From: an uncultured Alphaproteobacteria bacterium
Lineage (GTDB): Bacteria > Pseudomonadota > Alphaproteobacteria > Minwuiales > Minwuiaceae
Assembly (NCBI GenBank): GCA_913064755.1
Contig: CAJYBQ010000011.1
Coordinates: forward strand, 1 to 20,373
DNA: 20,373 bases
Direction of reading: 5' to 3'
Every line of letters starts with the position of its first letter. Position 1 is the stretch's first letter. The notes beneath the pieces are model-generated. The model was not told where the DNA came from, made no database searches, and was given only the letters and a program-made list of their open reading frames with translations. The position numbers were made by a program, and so were the translations under genes. Of the stretch, positions 1 to 6,721 are shown piece by piece.

Positions 1-1
1 C

Positions 2-739
2 CGATTCGCCGCGGGTGAGGCACTCGACGAATCGGCTCGCCTGAGCGAACAAGCGGGCAGCAATGCCGCCCGCGCACGCGCCCTGCTGCATCGCGCTCGT
101 CTCGATCTCGAACGAGGCCGGCTCGCTGCGATCGGGACGGTTCTCGACGAGGTCCCCGACGCGCTGTCGGGCTGGCTGAACGGGGCCGTCCTCCGCCCGA
201 TGACCCGCGCCGCACTGTCGCCCCGCCGCCGCGACCCCGTCGACTGCGACCTGCGCCGCCCGTCGCTGCATCACACCCTGCGCCTGGACAACACGATCAG
301 CATCCTGGACGTCCTGACCGGGCGCAACGACCTGATGGAAGCGATCCACCAGGATCATCCGTCGGGCGTGCATGCGCTGCCGGCGCGCGAGACCGCGGCC
401 CAGGCCATCGACCTGCTGTCGTCGAAGGCGTTCGAGCGGATGGTGGACCAGCTGAAGGAAATCTACGACACGGTGGTGCTGGACGCGGCCCCGACGCTGG
501 CTGTTTCCGACGCCCTGGTGATCAGCCAGATCAGCGATGCCCTGATCTACGTCATCAAGTGGGACGACACCCCGCGCGAGGTCGTGAAGTCGGGCCTGGA
601 CCGGCTGCGGGAGAACGGCGTGAAGGTCACCGGCGCCGTGCTGGCGCAGATGAACATGTCGAAGCAGGCGCGCTACGGTTACTATTATTCCGGTGCCAGC
701 TACTATTACGGAAAGTACAAGAACTACTACAAGAACTGA
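2..739 (+). CDS. Polysaccharide biosynthesis tyrosine autokinase (BY-kinase), C-terminal part; 5' partial and possibly chimeric
   Basis: The frame is open from the window edge to TGA at 737-739. From about base 235 the protein is a typical BY-kinase C-terminus. It has a Walker A' remnant (DCDLRRP), a Walker B-like TVVLDAAPT, a BY-kinase-like middle, and a C-terminal tail with ten tyrosines in the last 22 residues. In this family such a tail is autophosphorylated and controls assembly of capsule or exopolysaccharide export at the inner membrane. Upstream of base 235 the residues do not fit. A Walker A loop (GKT/GKS) should lie about 25 residues before DCDLRRP, but none is present. The three hydrophobic residues normally before Walker A' are replaced by RRDPV. 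The first 75 or so residues are Ala/Arg/Leu-rich and TPR-like instead. The gene is therefore either a broken or rearranged kinase, or a sequence misjoin. Confidence is high for the C-terminal family and low for the 5' part. Confidence 0.75.
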   Translation, partial: RFAAGEALDESARLSEQAGSNAARARALLHRARLDLERGRLAAIGTVLDEVPDALSGWLNGAVLRPMTRAALSPRRRDPVDCDLRRPSLHHTLRLDNTISILDVLTGRNDLMEAIHQDHPSGVHALPARETAAQAIDLLSSKAFERMVDQLKEIYDTVVLDAAPTLAVSDALVISQISDALIYVIKWDDTPREVVKSGLDRLRENGVKVTGAVLAQMNMSKQARYGYYYSGASYYYGKYKNYYKN

Positions 740-771
740 CCCGTTGCCCCGGACGCCCGGGCGGCAGGGTC
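738..771 (+). terminator. Hairpin directly after the BY-kinase stop
   Basis: GACCC (738-742) pairs with GGGTC (767-771), and TGCC (745-748) with GGCA (763-766), leaving a two-base bulge. The GC-rich interior CCGG...CCGG can extend the stem. No T-run follows, so this is a possible weak terminator or mRNA-end hairpin for the kinase gene. Confidence 0.4.
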
Positions 772-802
772 GGTTGCGGAATCCGAGTTCGTGGGGGATG
801 TC

Positions 803-1102
803 ATGATCGTGGTCAGTGGAACAATCCGTGTTGCGCCGGGCAGCAGCGAGGCGGCGAAGGTCGCGATGATCGCCGTGGGTGCCGAGACACGCAAGGAAGA
901 CGGCTGCATGACATATGCATTCCATGCCGATCTGACGGAGGAAGGCGCGTTTCGTGTCTTCGAGGAATGGGAAAGCGACGAAGCGCTGAAGGCGCATTCC
1001 CAGGCCCCGCACATGACGGTCTTCCGCGAGAAACTCGCCAGCCTGGAATTCATCTCGCGCGAGATCAAGCGCTACCGTGTGAGCGAAACCAGCACTCTCT
1101 GA
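803..1102 (+). CDS. ABM-family monooxygenase (putative quinol monooxygenase)
   Basis: A 99-residue protein of the antibiotic biosynthesis monooxygenase (ABM, dimeric ferredoxin-like barrel) family. The family signature is visible: an EDGCMTY strand near residue 32, then FRVFEEWES, then a helix with ALKAHSQAPHM. The length matches the family (about 95-105). Members oxidise quinol-like or polyphenolic molecules without a bound cofactor, and many have unknown substrates. ATG at 803 is chosen because GGGGG at 792-796 sits at proper distance. The upstream in-frame GTG at 791 would place that ribosome site inside the gene. It stands alone, 63 bases after the kinase gene and convergent with the PilZ gene, so context does not give a substrate. 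Confidence 0.8.
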   Translation: MIVVSGTIRVAPGSSEAAKVAMIAVGAETRKEDGCMTYAFHADLTEEGAFRVFEEWESDEALKAHSQAPHMTVFREKLASLEFISREIKRYRVSETSTL

Positions 1103-1285
1103 GCGACGGGGGCTTCCGGGTTCCGGAAAGTCGGGGACCTGAGCGGCATCACATCACCTCGGGCAGGGGCCGGGTGGCAGCGGCGCGGTAGTCAGGCGGT
1201 CGGTCGTGTCGTCATGGTCTCCTGGGGCACTGCCCGTGCCATGGGCTCCTGGCCGGCCCGGTCAGGGCGGCGGCGGGGATCGACT
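1103..1285. other. Short convergent intergenic region with weak hairpins
   Basis: This is 183 bases between the 3' ends of the ABM gene and the PilZ gene. TTCCGG-gtt-CCGGAA (1114-1128) is a short perfect hairpin just after the ABM stop. CCTGGCC (1248-1254) pairs with GGTCAGG (1260-1266) with one wobble, just after the PilZ stop. Neither has a T-run, so termination is only possible. No gene is seen here. Confidence 0.35.
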
Positions 1286-1690
1286 TCATTCCGTGCAGGA
1301 CGACGGTTGCCACGTGCGGGCGGTCGGGGACTGTTCACGGTATTCACCCAGGATGATGTATTCGAACAGGTCGACGGCTGAAACCGCGTCCTGACCAGTA
1401 GACCTGAAGCGAAGGCCGATCTCGCCCGCGCGGCTCCAGACAACGTCGGCAACGGTTCGCATGCCGTCCACCGTGACCGCGACCTGGCGCAGCGACCAGT
1501 CGGTCATTTCACCGACCTTCAGCCGGGCTCCGCCGAGGCTTATGTCCAGCAGGGTTCCGGATACCTTGATGGCCTGGTTGCCGATTTCCACGATCGTGCG
1601 ACCGGTCAGATTGATCCTGGTATGACTGCGGCGATTCTGGGGGCTTCTGGTCATGCTGCTTGCCTCTCTCGACGGACGCCGGGAATTCAT
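1286..1690 (-). CDS. PilZ domain protein
   Basis: A 134-residue soluble protein that is essentially one PilZ domain. The two c-di-GMP binding motifs are visible: RSHTR (residues 21-25, RxxxR) and DISLGG (49-54, DxSxxG). The beta-barrel strands follow, ending in IGLRF. Such proteins bind cyclic di-GMP and alter motility, exopolysaccharide or cell-surface output. The kinase gene at the left edge makes an exopolysaccharide link possible, but that is inference. Two starts are credible. ATG at 1690 has GAGGGAAG five bases before it, and ATG at 1654 has AGAGAGG eight bases before it. Either keeps the whole domain. The last 20 residues (after YIILGEY) are a polar tail outside the domain. Confidence 0.85.
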   Translation of the reverse strand: MNSRRPSREASSMTRSPQNRRSHTRINLTGRTIVEIGNQAIKVSGTLLDISLGGARLKVGEMTDWSLRQVAVTVDGMRTVADVVWSRAGEIGLRFRSTGQDAVSAVDLFEYIILGEYREQSPTARTWQPSSCTE

Positions 1691-1997
1691 CTCTTCCCTC
1701 TGGTTGTCAACTGGTCAGCAATCCGCATGCCAGAACCGCTTCTGTGCCATCGCGAGACGCGTGATCCAATTGCGTTTCATGGCGGAACACATGGGCTCGA
1801 ATGGCTGTGTCAGCGCATGACAGCGGGCAGATACTGCCCATTTCCAGGGGGATGATCGGCAAGCCTTGCGGTGCGAAATGACGTGTCGCGCAAGGGGAGT
1901 CGACAGAATGTGACTCGTCGAAGGCCCACCCGACGACAAGGGTCGGATGGGCCTTCGGACAGTCATCGGGCACGCATGCACGACGCATGCGCCCGGG
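1691..1997. other. 307-base intergenic region between PilZ and MaoC genes
   Basis: Both flanking genes are on the minus strand, so this region is the PilZ upstream region plus the end of the MaoC operon. It contains a long hairpin (1920-1956, listed separately) and a short perfect hairpin GGGCAG-ATA-CTGCCC at 1825-1839. It also has a direct repeat of ACGCATGC at 1972-1979 and 1983-1990. I see no convincing gene, and no clear sigma-70 promoter for PilZ could be fixed. Confidence 0.5.
1920..1956 (-). terminator. Terminator-like hairpin after the ADH-SDR-MaoC operon
   Basis: A 15-base-pair stem: GAAGGCCCACCCGAC (1920-1934) pairs with GTCGGATGGGCCTTC (1942-1956) with a single wobble and a 7-base loop. 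It lies 41 bases past the MaoC stop in the direction of transcription. There is no good T-run on the minus side, so it may stop transcription weakly or protect the mRNA 3' end. Confidence 0.65.
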
Positions 1998-2852
1998 TCA
2001 GGCTATGGTCGCGTAGCCGTTGTTCAGGACAACGGTATCGCGTTCCAGCACCGTGGTGCGGAACGAGATTTCGGACCCGTCCTGCCAGTACTCGGTACGC
2101 AGGGTCTCGCCCGGGTAGACGGGGGAGGTGAACCGCAGCCCCATCTTCTTCAGGCGGTCACCGTCATAGTCGCACAGCGCCTTGACCAGGGAATGGCAGG
2201 CGATGCCGAAGCTGCACAGACCGTGCAGGATCGGCGCCTTGAAGCCTGCCGCCGTGGCAACATCGGGGTCCGCATGCAGCGGGTTGTAGTCCCCCGACAG
2301 GCGGTAGATCAGCGCCGCCTCCGGCCGTGTTGCCATGTCCACGAAGCCGTCGGGTGCCCGGTCCGGCAGGGCATGCGGTTTTGGCGCGGCCTTGGCCTCA
2401 CCGCCGAAACCGCCATCACCACGTCCGAAGGTCGTGGAGGTGAGGGTGCACACCTTGTCGCCGGACTCGTCATAGACAACCCGTTCGGAATACATCAGGG
2501 CGCCCTTGCCGGCACCCTTGTCGATGATTTCCGTCATGACCGACTTGCCGGTCAGCTTGCCGTTCACCGGAATGGGCTTGTGGATCTCCATGCCCTGCTC
2601 ACCATGCAGGACCTTGACCCAGTCCACCCCGGTATCGTCGTTCTTGACCCAGAAACCGGGGCCGGCCAGCACGACTGCCATGGACGGGAACACCTTCTGG
2701 GCGTCTTCATAGGTATACCGCAGTTGCCGCTTGTCGAGCGGGTCCTGGCTGATACCGATGCCGAGCGCATAGATGATCGCATCGCGGAAGTTCATGTCCT
2801 GAACGCCATCCGGAATCGGATAGTTCATCAGGTGGTCGTAGTTGATTGCCAT
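1998..2852 (-). CDS. MaoC family (R)-specific enoyl-CoA hydratase, double hotdog (MFE-2 hydratase-2 type)
   Basis: A 284-residue protein with the double-hotdog layout of hydratase 2, the hydratase half of peroxisomal multifunctional enzyme 2. Residues 1-150 are the degenerate N-terminal hotdog. Residues 165-284 carry the catalytic one, with the hydratase-2 motif YRLSGDYNPLHADP (183-196), including Asp188, Asn190 and His193, followed by GFKAPILHG (203-211). The reaction expected is trans-2-enoyl-CoA plus water to (3R)-hydroxyacyl-CoA, in the cytoplasm. It starts 41 bases after the SDR gene, with GGGGAGGA upstream of ATG 2852, and is the last gene of the ADH-SDR-MaoC unit. The SDR would supply the next oxidation step. 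The acyl chain handled cannot be told from sequence. Confidence 0.9.
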   Translation of the reverse strand: MAINYDHLMNYPIPDGVQDMNFRDAIIYALGIGISQDPLDKRQLRYTYEDAQKVFPSMAVVLAGPGFWVKNDDTGVDWVKVLHGEQGMEIHKPIPVNGKLTGKSVMTEIIDKGAGKGALMYSERVVYDESGDKVCTLTSTTFGRGDGGFGGEAKAAPKPHALPDRAPDGFVDMATRPEAALIYRLSGDYNPLHADPDVATAAGFKAPILHGLCSFGIACHSLVKALCDYDGDRLKKMGLRFTSPVYPGETLRTEYWQDGSEISFRTTVLERDTVVLNNGYATIA

Positions 2853-2893
2853 CTTCCTGTTTCCTCCCCTTTGAGACCTTGCCTGTTACCCGG

Positions 2894-3808
2894 TCAGACC
2901 GGGTCCCAGGAAAAGATGTCGGCGGAGCGGTCGAGGTCGAAGAAGGACTTCTCCAGCGACGGCATGCCGTGATCGGCGATGGTTTCCGGCGTCCAGCCCT
3001 CGCTGTTGTGCGTGGAGCGGATCGGCCGGGGCTGGCTGAACAGGAAGATCTCGTTGCCGCGCACACCGAAGATCTGGCCGGTCACATGGCTGGAAGAATC
3101 GGAGCCGAGGTAGACAGCCAGCGGTGCCTGCTGTGTCGGGGTCATGCGCTGGATCTTAGCCAGGCGGGCCTTCTGTTCCGGCGTGTCTGAAGGAATCGTG
3201 CCGATCATGCGCGACCAGGCAAACGGCGAGATGCAGTTGGAGCGAACGCCGAAGCGGTTCATGTCCAGCGCGATCGACTTCGACAGGCCCACGATCCCCA
3301 ACTTCGCCGCCGCGTAGTTCGCCTGGCCGAAGTTGCCGATCAGCCCGGAGGTGGAGGTGAAGTGGATGTAGGAACCCGAACCCTGCTCCCGGAAATAGGG
3401 TGCGGCGGAGCGGGCGACATTGAAGCTGCCCTTCAGGTGCACGGCGATCACCATGTCCCAGTCGGGTTCGTTCATCTTGTGGAAGATGACGTCGCGCAGG
3501 ATGCCGGCATTGTTGACCACGACGTCGATCTTGCCGAAGGCATCGGTGGCGGTCTTGATCATGTCCTCGGCGTCGCGACGTTCGGCGACCGAGCCGAAAT
3601 GCGGGACGGCCTTGCCGCCGCCGTCGTTGATCAGGTCGACGATGTCACGGGCCGGCTTCTCGTCATTGCCGTCACCGGACACGGCACCGCCGAGGTCATT
3701 GACCACGACCGAAGCACCATGTGCCGCCATCATCTTCGCGATCTCGCCACCGATGGCACCGCCACCGCCCGTTACCACGGCAACCTTGCCGTCCATCAGT
3801 TTAGCCAT
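2894..3808 (-). CDS. SDR family dehydrogenase, (3R)-hydroxyacyl-CoA dehydrogenase type (MFE-2 N-domain-like)
   Basis: A 304-residue short-chain dehydrogenase. The nucleotide-binding TGGGGAIG (13-20), NNAG (99-102), a catalytic Ser in STSG (152-155), Tyr165 and Lys169 (YAAAK) are all present. The long N-terminal stretch NDLGGAVSGDG (37-47) is typical of the dehydrogenase domain of multifunctional enzyme 2 and of related bacterial proteins. A C-terminal extension of about 50 residues, ending ADIFSWDPV, goes beyond the usual 250-residue SDR core. The likely reaction is NAD-dependent oxidation of (3R)-hydroxyacyl-CoA to 3-ketoacyl-CoA. It lies between the alcohol dehydrogenase (78-base gap) and the hydratase (41-base gap), on the same strand. 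GGGGAGGAAG precedes ATG 3808. A generic SDR role on an alcohol or steroid cannot be excluded. Confidence 0.9.
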   Translation of the reverse strand: MAKLMDGKVAVVTGGGGAIGGEIAKMMAAHGASVVVNDLGGAVSGDGNDEKPARDIVDLINDGGGKAVPHFGSVAERRDAEDMIKTATDAFGKIDVVVNNAGILRDVIFHKMNEPDWDMVIAVHLKGSFNVARSAAPYFREQGSGSYIHFTSTSGLIGNFGQANYAAAKLGIVGLSKSIALDMNRFGVRSNCISPFAWSRMIGTIPSDTPEQKARLAKIQRMTPTQQAPLAVYLGSDSSSHVTGQIFGVRGNEIFLFSQPRPIRSTHNSEGWTPETIADHGMPSLEKSFFDLDRSADIFSWDPV

Positions 3809-3886
3809 GCTGGCTTCCTCCCCTATGTAGTGTCAGTTGTCGTTTCAGTGAAATCTTCGTACCCGCGGTCGATGGTTCCGGCCCGA

Positions 3887-4939
3887 TCAGGGTTCCAGCA
3901 CCACGCGACCGACAATCTTGCCTGCCCGCAGGTCTTCCAGCGTCTCCCACGCGGCATCGAGCGGGCGGCTGGCCACCGGCAGCGGCGGAACCTTGCCCTG
4001 CTTCACCAGGTCCATCAGCGCCTTCATCTCGGCCGGGCTGCCGACCATGGAGCCACGGACAGTGATGTTCTTGAAGGCGAACAGCGGCACCGGCACCGTC
4101 AGCGAGCCACCGAACAGGCCGACAATGGCCAGCACGCCGCTGGCCCCCAGCGAGGTGACACCGAAGGTCGCGGTCTTGTCGGAGCCGACGAAGTCGACGG
4201 CACCGGGCAGGCCACCACCGGTCAGCTTGGCGACTTCCTTGCGCGTCGCCGGGTCCGCCGGGTTGAAGACGTAATCCGCACCCGCAGCCGTCGCCGCGTC
4301 CAGCTTCGCCTGGTCGATGTCGAAGACGATTGTCTTGGCCTTGATCGCGGCCATGGCGATCATCAGGCCGGCCATGCCGACGCCACCAGCGCCGATGATG
4401 CCCACGAAACCGCCGGCTTCGGCGGCATCCTTGACCTTCATCAGGGCACCGTAGGCGGTGATGCCGGAACAGGCATAGGTCGCGGCCAGGCCGGTCGGGA
4501 TGCCTTCGTAGTCGAACAGGAACTGCGCATCCGGGACCATCACGTGGGTCGAGTAGCCGCCGTCGACCTGGACACCCAGGTTGCGCGGGCTGGCACACAA
4601 TTGCGTGTTGCCGCCGTCGCAGGTCGGGCAGTTCATGCAGCCGATCCAGGGATAGACGATCCGCTTGTCACCGACCGCGACGCCCTTGGCATCCGGCCCG
4701 ATCGCGGTGACTTCGCCGACGATTTCATGCCCGAGCGTGAAGGGAAGCTTCCGGCCACGGGTCACGTCGGCCTTGTTGCCGCCGCCCATGTCGAAATAGC
4801 CTTCGTGCAGGTGAATGTCGGAATGGCAGACGCCGCAGGCGTCGATCTTCACCAGGACCTCAGCGCCCTGCGGCACCGGCTGGTCGTAGGTAAACTCCTT
4901 CAGTTCCGCGCCATATTCGTCAAACTGCATGCTGCGCAT
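3887..4939 (-). CDS. Zinc-dependent alcohol dehydrogenase (MDR superfamily)
   Basis: A 350-residue medium-chain dehydrogenase. Catalytic zinc ligands are Cys38 (ACGVCHSD), His71 with Glu72 (GHEIVGEV) and probably Cys157. The structural zinc set Cys101, Cys104, Cys107 and Cys115 is complete. The Rossmann motif GAGGVG is at 183-188, followed by an acidic Asp207 (VFDID) that favours NAD over NADP. It would oxidise a primary or secondary alcohol, or a hydroxyacid, to the carbonyl in the cytoplasm. ATG 4939 is chosen because GGGAGGG lies just upstream. The frame stays open to 5071, but that part has no family character and would cover the promoter. It is the first gene of the minus-strand operon and is divergent from the liv importer. 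Confidence 0.92.
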   Translation of the reverse strand: MRSMQFDEYGAELKEFTYDQPVPQGAEVLVKIDACGVCHSDIHLHEGYFDMGGGNKADVTRGRKLPFTLGHEIVGEVTAIGPDAKGVAVGDKRIVYPWIGCMNCPTCDGGNTQLCASPRNLGVQVDGGYSTHVMVPDAQFLFDYEGIPTGLAATYACSGITAYGALMKVKDAAEAGGFVGIIGAGGVGMAGLMIAMAAIKAKTIVFDIDQAKLDAATAAGADYVFNPADPATRKEVAKLTGGGLPGAVDFVGSDKTATFGVTSLGASGVLAIVGLFGGSLTVPVPLFAFKNITVRGSMVGSPAEMKALMDLVKQGKVPPLPVASRPLDAAWETLEDLRAGKIVGRVVLEP

Positions 4940-4961
4940 GTCATCCCTCCCACTAAGAACA

Positions 4962-4969
4962 TCACGTGA
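4962..4969. promoter_or_regulatory. TCACGTGA palindrome upstream of the alcohol dehydrogenase
   Basis: A perfect 8-base palindrome lies between the proposed -10 box of the ADH promoter and the ADH ribosome site. It is short enough to be chance, and is noted as a possible operator half. Confidence 0.25.
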
Positions 4970-4975
4970 AGCGGC

Positions 4976-5004
4976 ACAATAGGCACCCCCGCGCGGACGG
5001 ACAA
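4976..5004 (-). promoter_or_regulatory. Sigma-70-like promoter for the ADH-SDR-MaoC operon
   Basis: Read on the minus strand: TTGTCC (5004-4999), a 17-base spacer, then TATTGT (4981-4976). The predicted start falls about 30 bases before the ADH ATG at 4939. Spacing is ideal and the boxes are good matches. There is no experimental support. Confidence 0.5.
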
Positions 5005-5040
5005 CATGCTGTATCAGCAGGGCCAGCTTCGGGACAAAGC

Positions 5041-5068
5041 TTGACGGAGCATCGTTCCTTGCTATTAA
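5041..5068 (+). promoter_or_regulatory. Sigma-70-like promoter for the liv operon
   Basis: TTGACG (5041-5046), a 16-base spacer, then TATTAA (5063-5068). Both boxes are close to consensus in a GC-rich genome, where such AT-rich boxes are uncommon by chance. It points to livG at 5225 and would leave a leader of about 150 bases. Confidence 0.55.
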
Positions 5069-5069
5069 C

Positions 5070-5108
5070 ACTGGCCAGTCGATTTTACCGGGAAGTATCG
5101 AGCGATAC
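5070..5108. promoter_or_regulatory. Two palindromes just downstream of the liv promoter, candidate operators
   Basis: ACTGGCCAGT (5070-5079) is a perfect 10-base palindrome lying on the expected transcription start. GTATCG-AG-CGATAC (5095-5108) is a perfect 6+6 inverted repeat 15 bases on. Their place right after the -10 box is typical for repressor sites of the TetR or GntR kind. No regulator gene is in the window. Confidence 0.4.
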
Positions 5109-5224
5109 CCTCGTGGGTAGACTGGGCCGGGCCGGCATCAAGACCGGGCGTTTTGGGGACTATAGGGAGGCAGACGGTTGCGCCGAGAAACGACGCGATC
5201 GTGCACCGCTACCGGAGGGTGGCG

Positions 5225-5995
5225 ATGAGCACGGATATTCTTGAAGTTGAGGACGTGCAGGTTCGCTTCGGGGGCATCGTTGCCCTTGATGGTGTTTCCT
5301 TCACCATGCCTGAGGGCAAGATCGTCGGCCTTATCGGGCCGAACGGCGCTGGCAAGACCACGCTGTTCAACTGCCTCAGCCGCCTCTACATCCCGAATGA
5401 TGGTGATATCCGGTTCAAGGGGAAGACGATCCTCGAGAGCCCGCCGCACCACATTGCGGACATCGGTATCGGCCGTACGTTCCAGAACCTGGCGCTGTTC
5501 AGCACCATGACGGTTCTGGAGAATGTCATGGTCGGCGGGCATTCGGCGACGCGCAGTGACTTCATGTCCAACGCGCTGCGGCTGCCCTGGCGTGGCAGGG
5601 AAGAACAGGCACTGCGCAAACGCAGCGCGGCCCTGATCGACTATCTCGGCCTCGGTGCCGTGGCGCACACGGCGGTCGGCGGCCTGCCGTTCGGCACCCA
5701 GAAACGGGTCGAGCTTGCGCGTGCGCTGGCTTCCGAACCCGAACTCCTGCTGATGGACGAGCCCGCGGGTGGCCTGAATCACGACGAGCTGGAAGAGCTC
5801 GGCAACGTGATCAAGCAGATTCGCGATGATCGCGGTATCACCGTGCTGCTCGTCGAACATCACATGGGCCTGGTGATGAGCATCTCCGACAAGGTGGTGG
5901 CCATCGACTTCGGCAAGAAGATCGCCGAGCGCACGCCCGAGGAAGTGCAGAACGACCCGGAAGTCATCCGGGCCTATCTGGGGACTGGTAGCTGA
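5225..5995 (+). CDS. livG: LIV-type ABC transporter ATP-binding protein LivG
   Basis: A 256-residue ABC ATPase of the branched-chain amino acid (HAAT) importer family. It shows Walker A GPNGAGKT (38-45), Q-loop Gln87 (TFQN), signature variant LPFGTQ (154-159) in place of LSGGQ, Walker B LLLMDEP (174-180), and the switch His in EHH (211-213). The variant signature and the following GLNHDE are normal for a LivG subgroup. It powers uptake at the inner membrane together with LivF and the LivH/LivM permeases. ATG 5225 is chosen for GGAGGG five bases upstream; the frame is open back to 5153 but that part is unlike the family. Its stop overlaps the livF start by one base (TGATG), so the two are probably translationally coupled. 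Confidence 0.93.
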   Translation: MSTDILEVEDVQVRFGGIVALDGVSFTMPEGKIVGLIGPNGAGKTTLFNCLSRLYIPNDGDIRFKGKTILESPPHHIADIGIGRTFQNLALFSTMTVLENVMVGGHSATRSDFMSNALRLPWRGREEQALRKRSAALIDYLGLGAVAHTAVGGLPFGTQKRVELARALASEPELLLMDEPAGGLNHDELEELGNVIKQIRDDRGITVLLVEHHMGLVMSISDKVVAIDFGKKIAERTPEEVQNDPEVIRAYLGTGS

Positions 5996-6705
5996 TGGCG
6001 TTGCTGGAAATCAAAGGCCTCAAGGCCTATTACGGCCAGATCGAGGCACTGCATGGCTTCGATCTGAGCCTCGAGGAAGGCGAAATCACCGCCGTCCTGG
6101 GAGCCAACGGCGCGGGCAAGACAACCACGCTGCGGGCGATCTGCGGCATGGTGAAGTCCGCCGGTTCGATCACCGTCGAGGGCGAGAACGTCGTCGGCAT
6201 GTCCACGGAAGCGATCGTCGCCAAGCACAAGATCGCGCATGTACCGGAAGGGTGCGGCACCTTTGTCCGCGTCTCGCAGGAGGAAAATCTCCGGCTGGGC
6301 GCCGTCACGCGCCGGTATCGGGAGATCGAGAAGGATTACGAGCGTGTCTATCACTATTTCCCGCGCCTCAAGGAACGTCGCAACCAGCAGGCGGGAACGC
6401 TGTCGGGTGGTGAGCAGCAGATGCTTGCCGTCGGTCGCGCCCTGATGCTGCGCCCGAAGATCATGTTGCTGGATGAGCCGTCTTTCGGCCTGGCACCGAT
6501 CATCACCGAAGAGCTGTTCCGCATCCTGGGACAGATCAATCGGGACGAAGGCGTATCGATGCTGGTTGTCGAGCAGAACGCCAACCTGGCGCTCGCGATT
6601 TCCAAGAACGCGTATCTTCTCGAAACCGGCAACGTCGCCATGACAGGTCCGGCGGACCAGATCATGGATGACGAGCAGGTTCGCAAATCCTATCTCGGTT
6701 ACTGA
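5995..6705 (+). CDS. livF: LIV-type ABC transporter ATP-binding protein LivF
   Basis: A 236-residue ABC ATPase, the second nucleotide-binding subunit of the importer. It shows Walker A GANGAGKT (36-43), signature LSGGEQ (136-141), Walker B IMLLDEP (156-162) and the LivF-type VVEQN (191-195) after Walker B. The length is normal. The segment VPEGCGTFVRVSQEENL differs slightly from the usual LivF form (VPEGRR-F-LTVEENL), with a Cys where Arg is common. This should not affect catalysis. It overlaps livG by one base and is followed by livH after 16 bases. Confidence 0.93.
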   Translation: MALLEIKGLKAYYGQIEALHGFDLSLEEGEITAVLGANGAGKTTTLRAICGMVKSAGSITVEGENVVGMSTEAIVAKHKIAHVPEGCGTFVRVSQEENLRLGAVTRRYREIEKDYERVYHYFPRLKERRNQQAGTLSGGEQQMLAVGRALMLRPKIMLLDEPSFGLAPIITEELFRILGQINRDEGVSMLVVEQNANLALAISKNAYLLETGNVAMTGPADQIMDDEQVRKSYLGY

Positions 6706-6721
6706 CGGGGCACGTCCAGAC

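Noticed and set aside
230..245. GTCGAC at the kinase junction as proof of a cloning artefact
   Set aside because: A 6-base site is common in GC-rich DNA; alone it cannot prove an artefact, so it is mentioned only as a side note.
1972..1990. ACGCATGC direct repeats as an attachment site or mobile-element end
   Set aside because: Only two 8-base copies 11 bases apart, with no integrase, transposase or tRNA gene nearby. Chance is enough.
3362..4969. A 535-codon plus-strand frame opposite the SDR and ADH genes
   Set aside because: It has no family pattern and low-complexity composition, and the minus strand carries full SDR and ADH motifs.
5153..5224. Upstream GTG start extending livG
   Set aside because: The added residues are unlike LivG, and GGAGGG sits properly before ATG 5225.
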